A program made the translations under genes and the position numbers. Below are positions 1 to 10,005 of a stretch of 64,000 nucleotides of DNA, one piece after another. Source of the DNA: Trichomonas vaginalis G3. Lineage: Eukaryota; Parabasalia; Trichomonadida; Trichomonadidae. The stretch covers positions 3,133,797-3,197,796 of the forward strand of contig NC_067204.1 of NCBI RefSeq assembly GCF_026262505.1, in the 5' to 3' direction. Each line of letters opens with the position of its first letter. Within the stretch, counting starts at the first letter, position 1. The notes under the pieces are model-generated. The model made no database searches. It had not been told where the DNA came from and saw nothing but the letters and a program-made list of their open reading frames with translations.

Positions 1-992
1 TCGTTTGCAAGGTCATGTACAATAGGTTCTCTTCCTTCTCTCTCCCTAACTTTCTTTCTAAACTCTTCACCAAATATACCATCTCTATGGTTCTGTGTAG
101 TTCTTTGAGATAAATGTTCTAGAACGTCAGGTGTTATATTTCCATCAGCCATGTTCATTTCATACTGGTTCAAAATATCTGCATGTTTCATATCTTTCAA
201 TGGCATTAAAGCCGCGCTTAAAATACCAGCTATATCTGGTTCACCATTGACTTCCATTGCGTCTACAACTTCTTGGAATTGTGGTTGTAAGTTTATGAAC
301 CACCTATCTGGATTAGCTTTATGACCCCATCTCATTGTAGTTCCATCGTCTGCAGAAACAAAAGTAGGTTTGTTTCCATCTTGGTTAGGTTCTGAATGAA
401 CTTTAAACAATGTTTCATTTCTATATGTTTTCTTGAAATTTAACCTTTTATTTTCACCGAGTTCATCCGAAGATTGAACGTTAAATGCTCGTAAGTAAAA
501 AGGGTTGTTGTATTTGTGTACATTTTCTTTCAGTACTTCCATTCTATGCTGAATATTTTCATCTGGTGTTGGAGTCTTTTGTATGTCGGCAAACATTTTT
601 CGATATTCTTCTACTATGTCAGCCGAATTTTTTTTAGACTCTTGGAAATATTCCATATTCTCCGCATACTCTTGTTGAGGGTCAAGATTTTTCGGCTGTT
701 CCAAATCTTCATCTAGTTCTGTGAAGTTAGTTTCCAAAGGAGTGACTTGTTCGTTTCCTTCAGGCTCTTCTAGCTGTTGTTGCTGAACTATTTCTTCCAT
801 GTCTGGTTGTATCTGAACTTCTTCCTGTGGAGTTTCTTGTACCTCATCTGCTGGCATTTCATATATTCCGAGACCGTTTTCAACAATTTCCCTATCTACG
901 TCATCCGCATTCATAAGCTTTTGTTCTTTCGTTCCGTCTCTATTTTTTACGCGTTTCATGACGAAAGTTGAATTGTCATTTAGCTCTGACAT
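1..992 (-). CDS. Polinton acidic, Gln/Glu-rich virion-type protein (partial)
   Basis: An open frame of 330 codons runs from an ATG at 992 (protein start MSELNDNST) off the left edge. The first ~170 residues are acidic and rich in Glu/Gln; the rest is mixed, globular-looking sequence with a charged KKVREREGREP stretch. No known domain is recognised. Its ATG shares a base with the stop codon of the preceding coiled-coil gene, and the same order occurs at 50281-51830, directly before the capsid-like genes, so a structural or packaging role is inferred. It looks whole as far as it can be seen. Confidence 0.6.
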   Translation of the reverse strand, partial: MSELNDNSTFVMKRVKNRDGTKEQKLMNADDVDREIVENGLGIYEMPADEVQETPQEEVQIQPDMEEIVQQQQLEEPEGNEQVTPLETNFTELDEDLEQPKNLDPQQEYAENMEYFQESKKNSADIVEEYRKMFADIQKTPTPDENIQHRMEVLKENVHKYNNPFYLRAFNVQSSDELGENKRLNFKKTYRNETLFKVHSEPNQDGNKPTFVSADDGTTMRWGHKANPDRWFINLQPQFQEVVDAMEVNGEPDIAGILSAALMPLKDMKHADILNQYEMNMADGNITPDVLEHLSQRTTQNHRDGIFGEEFRKKVREREGREPIVHDLAN

Positions 993-2629
993 CAAATATC
1001 TCGGAGTAAATTCATCCATGTCATTTGGATGATATGCTATTAAATCATATCCCTTAGCGAGCTTGTATTTTCCAGGTTTGAGATTATATCCGTTTTGGTG
1101 CTGAGCCATAAAGCTAAATAGGTTCGGGTCAGTATTTCCATCCTTGAACTTTCCAATAGCTTCTTTATATCTGTCACTAAAGTCAACAGTATCTGGGAAA
1201 CCACACTCTTCTTTAAGCATTTTTAAGAATTCTTGGTTTCCTTGTTCTCTACTTCTTTTATGTCCTTGCTCTGTTTGTGGAGGTGGTTGTTGTGCAGGGT
1301 TTTGAACTGTTGGTTGCTGTGCTGGTTGTGGAGGTGGTTGTTGTGCAGGGTTTTGAACTGTTGGTTGTTGTGCATGCCTGTGTCTGTGTCCATGTGACGA
1401 TGTAAATGTTTTAGGTAGTCCTGGTGCAGGTGCTTCTCTTGGAGGGTTTGGTGGTATATAAGTTCCACCAGCTGGCACATATGTTCCATCTGCAGCGTAA
1501 TGTCCTACCTGACTTTTCGTTCTTAAGAAAGCATTTACTAGGTCTGTTTTGGTCTGTTGTAACTCTTTTTCTTGACTTTTCACAACAGTTGCTCTAACGG
1601 CGTCATAGGCACTTTGAACTGCCTGTCTCGTTGCTGCATCTGTTATTTTCGTCATATTTTGTGCTACTTCTTTTAACTCTTTGTCGAAACCTTCAGACTT
1701 CAGTTTCTTTCCAGATGAGAAATCGTTCACTTGTTTCACCTTACTATGAAGAGCTTCGAAGGCGTTCTTAAAGTCAGCATTTGTTAAAGCTTCATTTGAA
1801 CTGTCTTCATCCGCTTGTATTTTTGTCCTTATTGACCCTATAAGTTGGGCTGCTTTAGCGTTGGCTTGGGCATCTAACCAGTCATTATTAGCTTTTATAT
1901 ATTCTGCGCTTTTCATTGCCTTTTGCATAGCCGCGTCGTTATTTTTACTTTCTTGTGCTAAGTTTTCATACTGTACGGTTTGGTTTTGCAACTGTAAAAG
2001 TTTTTCTGCCTTTACATTTGCTTCAACTTCTTTTTTATACTCATCGCTATCCATATATGTCTTCAGGGCTTTTTGTTTTATCTCTTCATCTTTCAGTATT
2101 TTATATTGAGTAGTATGGTTTTTCAAATTTATGACATCTTGTTCCATTTTTGCTACTTCTGTTGCTTTTTCTGACACTTTTTTCGCATATTCCTCTGTAC
2201 TTAGTTCTTTCAGTTGTTCTTCTTTCTTCTTTTCTCTACGTTTAACTCATTGAGTTTCTTTGTGTGTCTGTCATATTCTAGTTTCTTTTCGTTTTCACTT
2301 ATTTGCTTCTGTATGTCTATGTTTGACTTTTTGACATCTGTTATTTGATTTTTGAGTGAACTCAAATTCATTTGACTTTGAGGGTTATAGGCTGTTCCGT
2401 CTGCAGCTCCACCATAGCCTGCCATTTTCGCTAAAAGTGCCGCTCTTAAACCTCCACTCTGTGCACCAACAACTCGGTTTAAAAGCATAGGATTGCTTGA
2501 CATTTGTTGCAACATAGTGGGGTCATTCAGCATTTGTTGTTGCAACTGTTGTTGTGGTGTTAGTTTTACTATTGGATGTTTCAATGCTCTCTTCCTCTTA
2601 CGTATATTCTTACGTAGCTTACGTGGCAT
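992..2629 (-). pseudogene. Polinton basic coiled-coil protein, interrupted copy
   Basis: The N-terminus is strongly basic (MPRKLRKNIRKRKRAL), followed by Gln-rich sequence, a Gly/Ala-rich stretch and a long Lys/Glu coiled coil. The C-terminal part has GTY(V/I)PAG-type repeats and a Pro/Gln/Thr low-complexity linker. The homologous gene lies at 48565-50281. A basic head plus a long coiled coil would suit a DNA-binding or internal virion protein, perhaps the coiled-coil class reported from Mavericks, but this is inference. This copy is broken. Confidence 0.6.
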
Positions 2630-3065
2630 TTTAAGTGAAGTTAAAAAGCGGCTTTTGACAGATGTTTATATGACACTTTTTGTTCAGCACAAAAAACTAC
2701 TCGGTCAAAGTGTTGTCAGTTTTGTAAAATAACCGTCCTATCTTGTTTTAAAAGGGGAAAAGGCTTCTCAAAGTATACTTCCTTGGAACGCCCGTAACTT
2801 TTCCTGTAGCGACGATAGACTCTTACTTGTCCGGACAAAGTTATACTATTTTGAGTGCTCTACAAAAAAGTCAACGGCGACGACTCTCAAAAACCGTTGT
2901 GTAAAAAGTTTTACCGTTGGACAAAAAAGTATATATAGAAAACAAAAAACGTTTATAGTTCATTCAATATTTGAGATGGAACGGTTTGCCAACGGTAACT
3001 ATTAAATAAAATAAAAAAATAGAGGGGGTTACCGTTGACGAAAACGGTTTATTTTAAACTTTTCT
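2630..3065. promoter_or_regulatory. Divergent intergenic region with AACGG (Myb-type) site cluster
   Basis: The region separates the coiled-coil gene (minus) from the right-terminal gene (plus). Seven AACGG/CCGTT pentamers lie between about 2870 and 3050, most in the form CAACGGT/ACCGTTG, which fits the c-Myb-type core YAACKG. The counterpart at 48134-48564 keeps all seven. A TATATATAG stretch at about 2929-2937 lies inside the cluster. A shared bidirectional control region bound by a Myb-family factor is inferred. Confidence 0.5.
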
Positions 3066-3979
3066 ATGAGTAGTCCGAAAAAAACAGTTCATTTTTGTCT
3101 AATGGAAGCCAACATTAACAATTCTCAACCGCTAACCAAAGCCAAAGCCCCACAACCTCCAAGAACTGGCACAGCTGTTAGAATAACCGCCAAAAAGTCT
3201 AACAGCGAATTAAGAGAAATTCTTCAACAAATTTGCTCTAAATATCTCAAAGACGCCGAAGAAAACACACAACCAGACGCTATATACAATACTCAGTTCT
3301 GTGAAGTTCTGAACAAAGCAATTGCTAGTTCAATTGAACTTACTAAGACAATTCAAGTCCAATTGAGCTTAGCGATGTCTTAGTTCAGTATTTTCCAACA
3401 TTTACTAAGCTCATAATGTTGAGAACTTTATACCAAGTTCGTCAAAATCTTCCTCGTTACATGCAACGGTCATTCGACAAGACAATTGCCGAATTCCAAG
3501 TCTTTAGTTACGGATATGACCAAGATGAATACGTTGACGAGTTCGGAGACAACTGTACAAAATGGTTTGAATGCTATACGACAACACAATTTGAATTCGA
3601 CTTTCTCGAATTCAACGCAGCAACCATTTATATCATTGCTCTTTACCTTTCCGAACAACAACAAGACCTCGCAGATGGAGATGTTGTTACTGTCGTCATG
3701 GAAACTCCTGAACAATTCGGAAAAAAGAAGTCTCTAATTGCCAAATTTGTTCCAGGACATCAGCTTTTCCAACGCACAGAAGTCTTCTGTATTCCTGGAA
3801 CTAAGTTCTTTGTCAAGAGCGAACTCAAACAAAGATATAATGTGTCATTCAATTACACATTATATAATGTTTTCGACCCAGAAGAAGACTTCTTCCCAGA
3901 AGCAATGGAAGAGGAAGAAGAAGAGAAACACGAAGAAGAGAAACACGAAGAGTCCTCCGAATTCACACCAGAAGACTAA
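3066..3979 (+). pseudogene. Polinton right-terminal acidic-tail protein, interrupted copy
   Basis: This is the last gene before the right terminus. It starts MSSPKKTVHFCLM and ends in a Glu-rich tail (EEEEEKHEEEKHEE, then SSEFTPED). Its first 13 and last 8 residues match the gene at 47114-48133 exactly, while the middle is much more diverged than neighbouring genes. The acidic tail and beta-rich body recall nucleoplasmin-like or capsid-associated proteins, but no family can be assigned. The 3' end lies inside the terminal repeat. Broken copy. Confidence 0.55.
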
Positions 3980-4058
3980 CAATTTTCCGAATAAAAACCT
4001 CATTTTATACTAAACATCTTCGGGGCTAGAAGGGGCGCAGCCCCTGGAAGCCCCACTA

Positions 4059-4060
<2 letters not shown>
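3855..4060. repeat. Terminal inverted repeat, right end of element A
   Basis: Read on the minus strand this begins GGTAGTGGGGCTTCCAGG and continues through a nested hairpin into the 3' end of the terminal gene. It matches the left end of element B (9746-9925) over roughly 180 bp, so the terminal repeat includes coding sequence. The inner hairpin stem here is GGGGC/GCCCC; at the left ends of B and C it is GGCAC/GTGCC. Confidence 0.75.

Positions 4061-4089
<29 letters not shown>
4061..4089. repeat. Terminal poly-T run (29) of element A
   Basis: An uninterrupted T run directly abuts the terminal repeat. All four element ends in the window carry such a run on the outer side (26 A in B, 33 A in C, 122 A in D), so it belongs to the terminus and is not chance flanking sequence. 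Confidence 0.7.
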
Positions 4090-4094
<5 letters not shown>

Positions 4095-4250
4095 TAATTT
4101 TATTTTTTGTTTGAAATTATCATATTTTTTTAATTAGAGATTATTGATTAAAACGATTATATGTTAAGTTAAATTTATAATTTTTCTCATGCAATGAAAC
4201 ATGTAAATTAAGTCATGATAAACGAATTCTTTACAAACAAATAATATAAT

Positions 4251-5138
4251 CTAATTTGGAGCATAGTTAAGCTCTCGCTTGTATCTTGCTGCTTTAGCGG
4301 CCTGAGCTCTAAAGAATTTGAAGGAAATAAAGGTAAAACCTAAGCAAACAAAAAGAGATAAACCTGTTGCAATTTGAGCTTCTTGAGTGAAGTCAGATTT
4401 AGGATGCTTAATAACCCTTATCAAAAGGCCATGAGCAGGCCATTGTGTCTTTGAATCTGATACGTATAAAAATGAATCTGTCTTTTTGGATGCTTTGATA
4501 AGGCATTTAACTTCTCCTGGGTTATCACCTTTTTGAGCTATCGTAACTTGGTGCCCGAAAAAGCAGTATAAAGTTCTAATTGTTACATCTTTTGGATAAA
4601 CTTCTACGGTAACAGTACCTCCGTATTCTTTATCTATTGTTGTTGGATATACTGAAAGCATTTGGAGTGATGATCCAATGCATTCTTCATTTTCGGCTCT
4701 CATCATTCCAAAATTACATGTACAACGACCTGGGTATGCACAAATTTCATCTGAATAGCAGCTATCACATTTGAAGCAACCACGTTCATCTAATGGGAAG
4801 CCTTTAAATCCAGCTTTGCATCTGCATTTATGGTTTACAATAACTGTATTGTTACCTGGGCATGGATTTTGTTCTTTTTTAGCAGGATTTGTAGTGTTTT
4901 TTGAGGAAGTTGCCTCGTTTTTAGATCTTTGTTTTCGAACAGGTTTTTCTGGATCTTGATTAGCACTTAAATAGAGTTGCTTTGTGGACAATACTGAAAA
5001 ATGTTGAAATTTATTATATGGAATACATCTAAAATTAGAAAATTTGATTTTGATATCCTTGAAAATTGCAAATAACAATGAAAACAATATGATATTCAAC
5101 AAAGTTACATGCTTTGGCTTATCATAAATTGAAAACAT
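4251..5138 (-). CDS. EGF-like/IPT-domain single-pass membrane protein
   Basis: A host protein of 295 residues. Residues about 10-28 are a hydrophobic signal or anchor segment. A Lys/Ser/Thr linker precedes a cysteine cluster (Cys 93, 105, 107, 121, 124, 127, 133, 139, 141, 153) of EGF/laminin-EGF type. Residues ~160-245 look like an IPT/TIG beta domain (a VYPTTIDKEYGGTVTV segment, then paired Cys 192 and 212). A transmembrane helix lies at ~257-276, followed by a short basic cytoplasmic tail ending NYAPN. The layout suggests a surface or secretory-pathway receptor-like protein. The ATG at 5138 is the only candidate start. Domain calls are by eye. Confidence 0.65.
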   Translation of the reverse strand: MFSIYDKPKHVTLLNIILFSLLFAIFKDIKIKFSNFRCIPYNKFQHFSVLSTKQLYLSANQDPEKPVRKQRSKNEATSSKNTTNPAKKEQNPCPGNNTVIVNHKCRCKAGFKGFPLDERGCFKCDSCYSDEICAYPGRCTCNFGMMRAENEECIGSSLQMLSVYPTTIDKEYGGTVTVEVYPKDVTIRTLYCFFGHQVTIAQKGDNPGEVKCLIKASKKTDSFLYVSDSKTQWPAHGLLIRVIKHPKSDFTQEAQIATGLSLFVCLGFTFISFKFFRAQAAKAARYKRELNYAPN

Positions 5139-5474
5139 TTGTGGTGTAAGCTAAGCGATGCAACAATAAAAATTAATGAAAAAAATAAGTTAATTTGATC
5201 ATAACAAACATACATGAAACATCATATAACGATCTTTCGTTTATCAATTACTATGATCTATTCTAAAAATTGAAGACAATGAAGATTTGTTTTAGCTTCT
5301 TGCAAGTGACTATATGATCATAGCTTCTGCTCTAAAGTATCTGGTCCAGGAGTTCATTTCAAAAAAACTTTTTTTATCGATAATTTTTCTGAAATATAAA
5401 CACAAAATAATTTATTATTAAAACAAGACAAATACATATATACGATAATATTATCATGATCAAACAAACTAAAC

Positions 5475-6632
5475 TTAGTTCTTGAGCTGTTGTTCGCGAA
5501 TTTCGTGTAATCTCTTGAGAGCTTTTTCGCGGCGCTGTTGTTCTTTAAGTTCTTTACGTTTCTCACGCTCACGTTGTCTCCTCCTCTTTCTTCTGAGATG
5601 AACATCGATGATATTATATTCATCATAATTTTTTATGAGTTCTTTGTTGTTCATATCCGAAAAAGGAGATATTGGGAGTAGCCACGTCAATACATTACCT
5701 GTTCCGAACACGTCCTGAAGATTATATTTGAGACCTTTATTATATTGATTGGTATCGACATCATTCCATCTCTCCCATGATGTATAGTTCGTTATTATTG
5801 ATTTGAGTGTAATAAATGCTCTGTACGCCGATAAAACAAAAATGAAAACACTGGCCATTGCGTAAATGAATAAAATGATGAAAGTTGAGGCCTGTTCAGG
5901 CGATGCCAAAATTCCGTAGAAGGCTAAAATAATAAATAAACCGATGTATATAGTTCCCCACATCGTGAAAAGGAAACAGTACTTATGATTGCGCTTACCT
6001 ATCCAGGATGCAGCATATGTACAATAATGATCTGGTCGAATTACATATCTTCCTAGTGTAGATGAAAATACACATCTATTTGGACCGGATTGCTTCTTTG
6101 CCCATTGATATTGCAGCGGGTCTGATACTACTCCGGCTGGAGATTTCTCTGATTGTGTTGGTGTTGAGTTTGGAATTTCTTTGGGGTAGGAAAATGGAAA
6201 ATATCCCGGCCCGTCGATAATTATTTTAATATACGATAATAAATATAAGGCAAACAATACCGTATAGCCTGCACATCGTAATATCGGAAAATTATCGAAA
6301 AGTGGAAATACTAATGTAACAACGAAGAAATATGAAGAAATTATGTAGAAAATTACAATTGAAGGTATTGGAATATGAACTTCCCAGTGATCCCAATACT
6401 TTTTGTTTGTTTTGGTCACGGAATATACTTGCCGCCCGAACAATTTAAATTTTTCTGTATATTCAGTATATCCTGGAAATTCCATTTCATAATCAGGTTC
6501 AACAAGATCTTCGAGTTTAGTTACTCCGGCTTCTTCATTATCATCTACAAAGTCGTCGAACTCCTCGAAATCTTCCATATATAAAAATCTTGATTCCGAA
6601 ACGATAGAAAGGTGACAATTCCATTTCTCCAT
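5475..6632 (-). CDS. DHHC-family (DHYC variant) S-palmitoyltransferase
   Basis: A host protein of about 385 residues. It has four hydrophobic segments (numbered from the later Met at 6578: about 70-93, 99-121, 200-223, 231-256), with a Cys/His-rich loop between the second and third. The loop carries RPDHYC and ends in WIGKRNHKYCFLF, typical of the DHHC cysteine-rich domain. DHYC in place of DHHC is known in active enzymes such as yeast Akr1. A DGPG motif after TM2 (DPG-like) and TSWE after TM4 (TTxE-like) support the family. The N-terminus is acidic and the C-terminus is a basic Arg/Glu-rich helix. The start may be 6632 or the Met at 6578 (MEDFEEFDDF). It would thioacylate cysteines on Golgi or plasma membrane proteins. 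Confidence 0.75.
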   Translation of the reverse strand: MEKWNCHLSIVSESRFLYMEDFEEFDDFVDDNEEAGVTKLEDLVEPDYEMEFPGYTEYTEKFKLFGRQVYSVTKTNKKYWDHWEVHIPIPSIVIFYIISSYFFVVTLVFPLFDNFPILRCAGYTVLFALYLLSYIKIIIDGPGYFPFSYPKEIPNSTPTQSEKSPAGVVSDPLQYQWAKKQSGPNRCVFSSTLGRYVIRPDHYCTYAASWIGKRNHKYCFLFTMWGTIYIGLFIILAFYGILASPEQASTFIILFIYAMASVFIFVLSAYRAFITLKSIITNYTSWERWNDVDTNQYNKGLKYNLQDVFGTGNVLTWLLPISPFSDMNNKELIKNYDEYNIIDVHLRRKRRRQREREKRKELKEQQRREKALKRLHEIREQQLKN

Positions 6633-6836
6633 TCCAAAAAACAATCAACAAAAGAATCATCGTAAGCTTGAATTTAGCATAACTTATGTGAAACATTCCT
6701 ATTTCAATAACCAAAATCATGAATATGAATAAGATGAGCGAAATCCTAAATAATTTAGTTCATTTTTTCGATGAGAACTATTCATTCTACTATGTAATCC
6801 ATTGGATAACTTTTTCTCAGATGATTACTCAACAAA

Positions 6837-7514
6837 TCATTCAATCAAATTAAAATGAATTATCTTTACTCTAAAGTAAATAAAACATTCAAATATGAAT
6901 GTGACCATTTCTTCTGGGAAATACTTAAGAATTCTCTCGAAAAGGCAACGATAACCTGCTACTCTTTGAAGAGGTAATATCAGAAAGTCTTCAATTGAAC
7001 GACATTTGGCCTTCGGATTGTAAATGCAGCTTGAAACAAACTGTTTGAAGGACTTATGCTTGCGAAGCTTATCCAAAATGGCATCAGAGTTCTCATTTGT
7101 TTGTAAATAAACTCTGTAAATGGACTGCATGCGTGGTTGAATTTCTAGTAACTTATTGGCCAAGTAAATGTACTTTTCATTTGGTGGAAATGGTTTACGG
7201 ATATCAGGAAGAATCTCGTCCATTACGTTTAAGATACCGATTTCGTGACAATCTCTGATCTGGTTCAGATTTCCGAACAATGAAGCAAGGGTTTTAGCAT
7301 CAATTAAAGGCTTTTTAGAGTTGATTGATTGATCGAGTGGTCTGTAGTAGATTTCTTCGCAAGTAATTAAACCTTCAACAAAATTTCTCTCGGTTTGGAT
7401 TAATTCGTTGAAAATGGATCTGCGCTTGGAGTCTTTGGCCTCTCTAATGGCTTTAATATGTGGCATTAAGAAGCCAGTTATGATTCGAAGAGCACGAGAT
7501 TCATTCATACTCAT
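6837..7514 (-). CDS. RhoGEF DH-domain half, 3' truncated
   Basis: The N-terminal 205 residues form a Dbl-homology domain: CR1 (IFNELIQTERNFVEGL), a middle block and CR3 (FLILPLQRVAGYRCLFERIL). The domain ends at the position equivalent to the start of its last long helix; the sequence then runs into ~20 unrelated residues and a stop. The missing last helix and the PH domain appear on the plus strand from 19946. Both loci share TTCATA at the seam (6894-6899 here). A DH domain exchanges GDP for GTP on Rho GTPases. The start is the ATG at 7514; a Met four codons on could also serve. The 180 bp upstream hold an out-of-frame ORF without an ATG, probably not coding. Confidence 0.7.
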   Translation of the reverse strand: MSMNESRALRIITGFLMPHIKAIREAKDSKRRSIFNELIQTERNFVEGLITCEEIYYRPLDQSINSKKPLIDAKTLASLFGNLNQIRDCHEIGILNVMDEILPDIRKPFPPNEKYIYLANKLLEIQPRMQSIYRVYLQTNENSDAILDKLRKHKSFKQFVSSCIYNPKAKCRSIEDFLILPLQRVAGYRCLFERILKYFPEEMVTFIFECFIYFRVKIIHFNLIE

Positions 7515-7702
7515 TTTGATATTATGTCTTCAGAAAAAAGATTTTTCTGAATTTGATCAACATTTTGGACTGTTGTATGGTCAGTAGGAGGATTTGATAA
7601 TCTATGTAAGAAATAATTGTCAGAAAATTTTGAATGATTTCTCTGCGTAGTAAATCCTGGAAGCTTAAAATTATTGACTAGTATGATGTAGTAGAGCAAC
7701 AC

Positions 7703-8900
7703 GCTGGAAACAAACGATAAAATTTATAAAAATAAACTTAACAAAAGTAATAATTTACCATCGGTTTTCTGAGTCAGCATTTTCAATTTTTCAATATTAA
7801 ATTGATAGCTTGATATTGGATATGATAAATAATAGTCGAATTGTTGAATTTAGAAATAATTGATGTTGATCAAATTGAAAACTCAAATTATTTTTATCGT
7901 TCAGCATCTGAAATATGAATAATCAAATTAATATGAGATTGATATGTGTTAATATGCATAAAATCAATATAATCAAGCGGATTAATAAACGAGAAAGTTT
8001 GAAAAAAAGTGGAAAAGTCAATAAAAGACAAAAGAATACAAATTTGGAATTAAAATGTTGATAGATCTTATTTTTCATACCAAAATATTAGCAAATGAGA
8101 ATAAATTTTCACAGAAATCTGAATTCCGGGGTAAAAAAGGGGGTTGGCGTCCTAAGGCGTCCTAGTGTAAATTTCTCAAAATTGTGATATTTACATCACA
8201 TTTTTGAGAGGTTTATGGGCGTCCTAAGGGAAAATTGAATAGCTAGGGCGTCCCGAATTTTCATTCTAAGATTTAAATATATTATATACTTAAGTATACT
8301 ACAAGAAATATAAAATTATTTTTTTATTATGTTAACTTATAAGAAATTTTTTTGAATTATCGTTGATTTATTGTAATCTTTCCAGGCTATACTTTTGAAA
8401 TCAACTTTACCTGTCATACGCATTAATGTAGTAGATGTCCAGGTGTAGCTATTATATCCCAGCAACATTGGTATTTTATCATTGTAAGATATCAAAATGA
8501 AGCGTTTTTTCAGATATAATTTTTCGTAAATTTTCAAAATAAGATGGTAAAAAAGCCTCGACTTGCTCGAAATAAACAATTTTTTTTACTTGTAAAAATA
8601 ACCTTTTACAGCATGGGCAGCTATTTAATCACTATTTCTTTTTCTAAAAGTATATTTTTCAAAAAAAATTAAGATCAAATTCGACAATTTCTTGATGAAA
8701 GCAAAAATATTACACATACTTCTAGATGCATGGGATAAAATATGCAATTATTCAATCAATTCGCATGATTTGAAAAAAAAAATCTAAATTTGATAAAAAT
8801 GTAGAAATTTTTTATTTGAACTTGAGATTCGATTTTTTTGATCCAATTTGTGAATTTTTTTTGATCGGAATTTCAATTAATTTGTTGATCAAAAATGACC
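7703..8900. other. AT-rich intergenic stretch with one structured GC island
   Basis: No convincing gene. An 80-codon minus frame at 8337-8579 lacks an ATG and resembles nothing recognised. The only notable content is the GGCGTCCTA repeat/hairpin island at 8146-8250, listed separately. Confidence 0.5.
8146..8250. repeat. GGCGTCCTA repeats flanking a 15-bp hairpin
   Basis: Two GCGTCCTA copies in tandem (about 8147-8165), one at about 8219-8227 and a related GGGCGTCCC near 8247 surround an inverted repeat: arm 8174-8188, loop ATTTAC, arm 8195-8209, with one mismatch in 15 pairs. The GC-rich direct repeats stand out from the very AT-rich surroundings. It could be a small structured RNA, a protein-binding array or a mobile-element remnant. 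Confidence 0.4.
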
Positions 8901-9672
8901 TCACAATGTTTGATCATAAGTGAAGTCATCTTCATGGGTATTTAGAAATTCCAAGAGAAATTGCTTATTTCTCGCAGATGTAATATCTGAGAAAATCGAA
9001 TTTAAATATTCATAGAAACCCAAATCATTCTCCGGTTCGAATAATTCATCTGTTGCTTTTTCTGTTTTTTCTATGAATTTTAATAATTTGATTAATAAAT
9101 CTTCATCAGGAAGAATTATTGCTGCATTTGTGATAAAATTCCATATTGAGGTAATATGGCAATAATTACATTTATAAAATGTAATTTTATCCAAAATTTT
9201 TTGGCAAATTCGCATAATAGCATTAATATTTGAAGCTGAGATTAAACCTGTGATTACTTCTGTAACTTTTGGAAAATCATCGCAATTTAATATCTCTTTA
9301 TATTGAATTGAGAATAAAAAAAAATCAATTGGATTCATTTCTTCAATTTCAAGGAGATTGTAAAAATTGATAGAAGTGTTATTGCAACAAATTGTATTTG
9401 CAGCAAAAAATCATCATTTGCTCGATTCCATTTTTGGAATAAATTTGCTGGAACAATGTTAAATTAAAACAGTTGCTTAATTTTTCTTCATTGTTTTCAT
9501 AAAAAAGTAACAAGTTTGCAACTGAAATTTCAAAATTTTGATAATTGCCAGTTATTTCAGTAAATATATATATTTGCTTTTCTTCATCTAAAAATGGCAA
9601 ATATTGATTTGCAATATTAACTAAAGTTTGGGATAAATTGTTCCAGTTTGATTTTACAATTTGTGAGCACAT
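8901..9672 (-). pseudogene. Unknown helical protein, one frameshift
   Basis: Two consecutive minus-strand frames, 9672-9379 (97 codons, ATG start) and about 9396-8901, together describe one helical protein of about 250 residues. The second frame is open upstream of its own ATG and overlaps the end of the first, so a single frameshift separates them. Amphipathic helices rich in Leu/Ile/Asn suggest a HEAT/ARM-like solenoid fragment, but no family is recognised. Element B lies only 48 bp upstream of the start, so its insertion may have removed the promoter and let the gene decay. Confidence 0.5.
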
Positions 9673-9719
9673 TATGTAATATGTAAATTTATCCGCTTTG
9701 TAGGAATTTAAAATTGTTT

Positions 9720-9745
9720 AAAAAAAAAAAAAAAAAAAAAAAAAA
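9720..9745 (+). repeat. Terminal poly-A run (26) of element B
   Basis: An uninterrupted A run adjoins GGTAGTGGGGC at 9746, in the same position as the runs at the other three termini. Confidence 0.7.
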
Positions 9746-9925
9746 GGTAGTGGGGCTTCCAGGCACTTCGTGCCCTCTAGCCCCGAAGATGTTTAGTATA
9801 AATGAAGTTTTTATTCGGAAAATTGTTAGTCTTCTGGTGTGAATTCGGAGGACTCTTCTTCTTCCTCCATTGCTTCTGGGAAGAAGCCTTCTTCTGGGTC
9901 GAAAACATTATATAATGTGTCGCTT
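9746..9925. repeat. Terminal inverted repeat, left end of element B
   Basis: Begins GGTAGTGGGGCTTCCAGG, with a nested hairpin (outer GGGGCT/AGCCCC, inner GGCAC-TTC-GTGCC). It continues with sequence equal to the 3' end of the right-terminal gene, matching the right end of element A to about 9925. A gene 3' end duplicated inside the left repeat shows that the repeats are kept homogeneous. Confidence 0.75.
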
Positions 9926-9953
9926 TTCACAAAATATATATGTTTTCATGCTT

Positions 9954-9974
9954 TGTCACTTTTCTGTCACTTTT
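9954..9974. promoter_or_regulatory. Tandem TGTCACTTTT motifs upstream of methyltransferase
   Basis: Two TGTCACTTTT decamers, 11 bp apart start to start, lie just inside the terminal repeat and upstream of the first gene; both are kept in element C. The reverse complement AAAAGTGACA lies just before the ATG of host genes (18982-18993 and 19496-19506) and of the small Polinton gene at 60388. It is probably a core promoter element. Confidence 0.45.
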
Positions 9975-10005
9975 CGGGTAAAAACATTTTTATTATTATA
10001 TATAA

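Larger units (their letters stand above)
1..4089. mobile_element. Polinton/Maverick element A, right-end part
   Basis: This is the right-hand 4.1 kb of a Polinton (Maverick) that continues past the left edge. It holds two virion-type genes on the minus strand, the right-terminal acidic-tail gene on the plus strand, the terminal repeat and a poly-T run. The same genes recur in the opposite orientation in the copy at 46911-64000, which fixes family and orientation. It is broken in a few places (about three or four) and is very similar to the other copy, so probably young. Only one end is visible, so no target-site duplication can be scored. Confidence 0.85.

Noticed and set aside
6837-7702. 63-codon frame at 7511-7702 as N-terminus of the RhoGEF
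   Set aside because: It has no ATG, lies in another frame and the DH gene has its own ATG at 7514.
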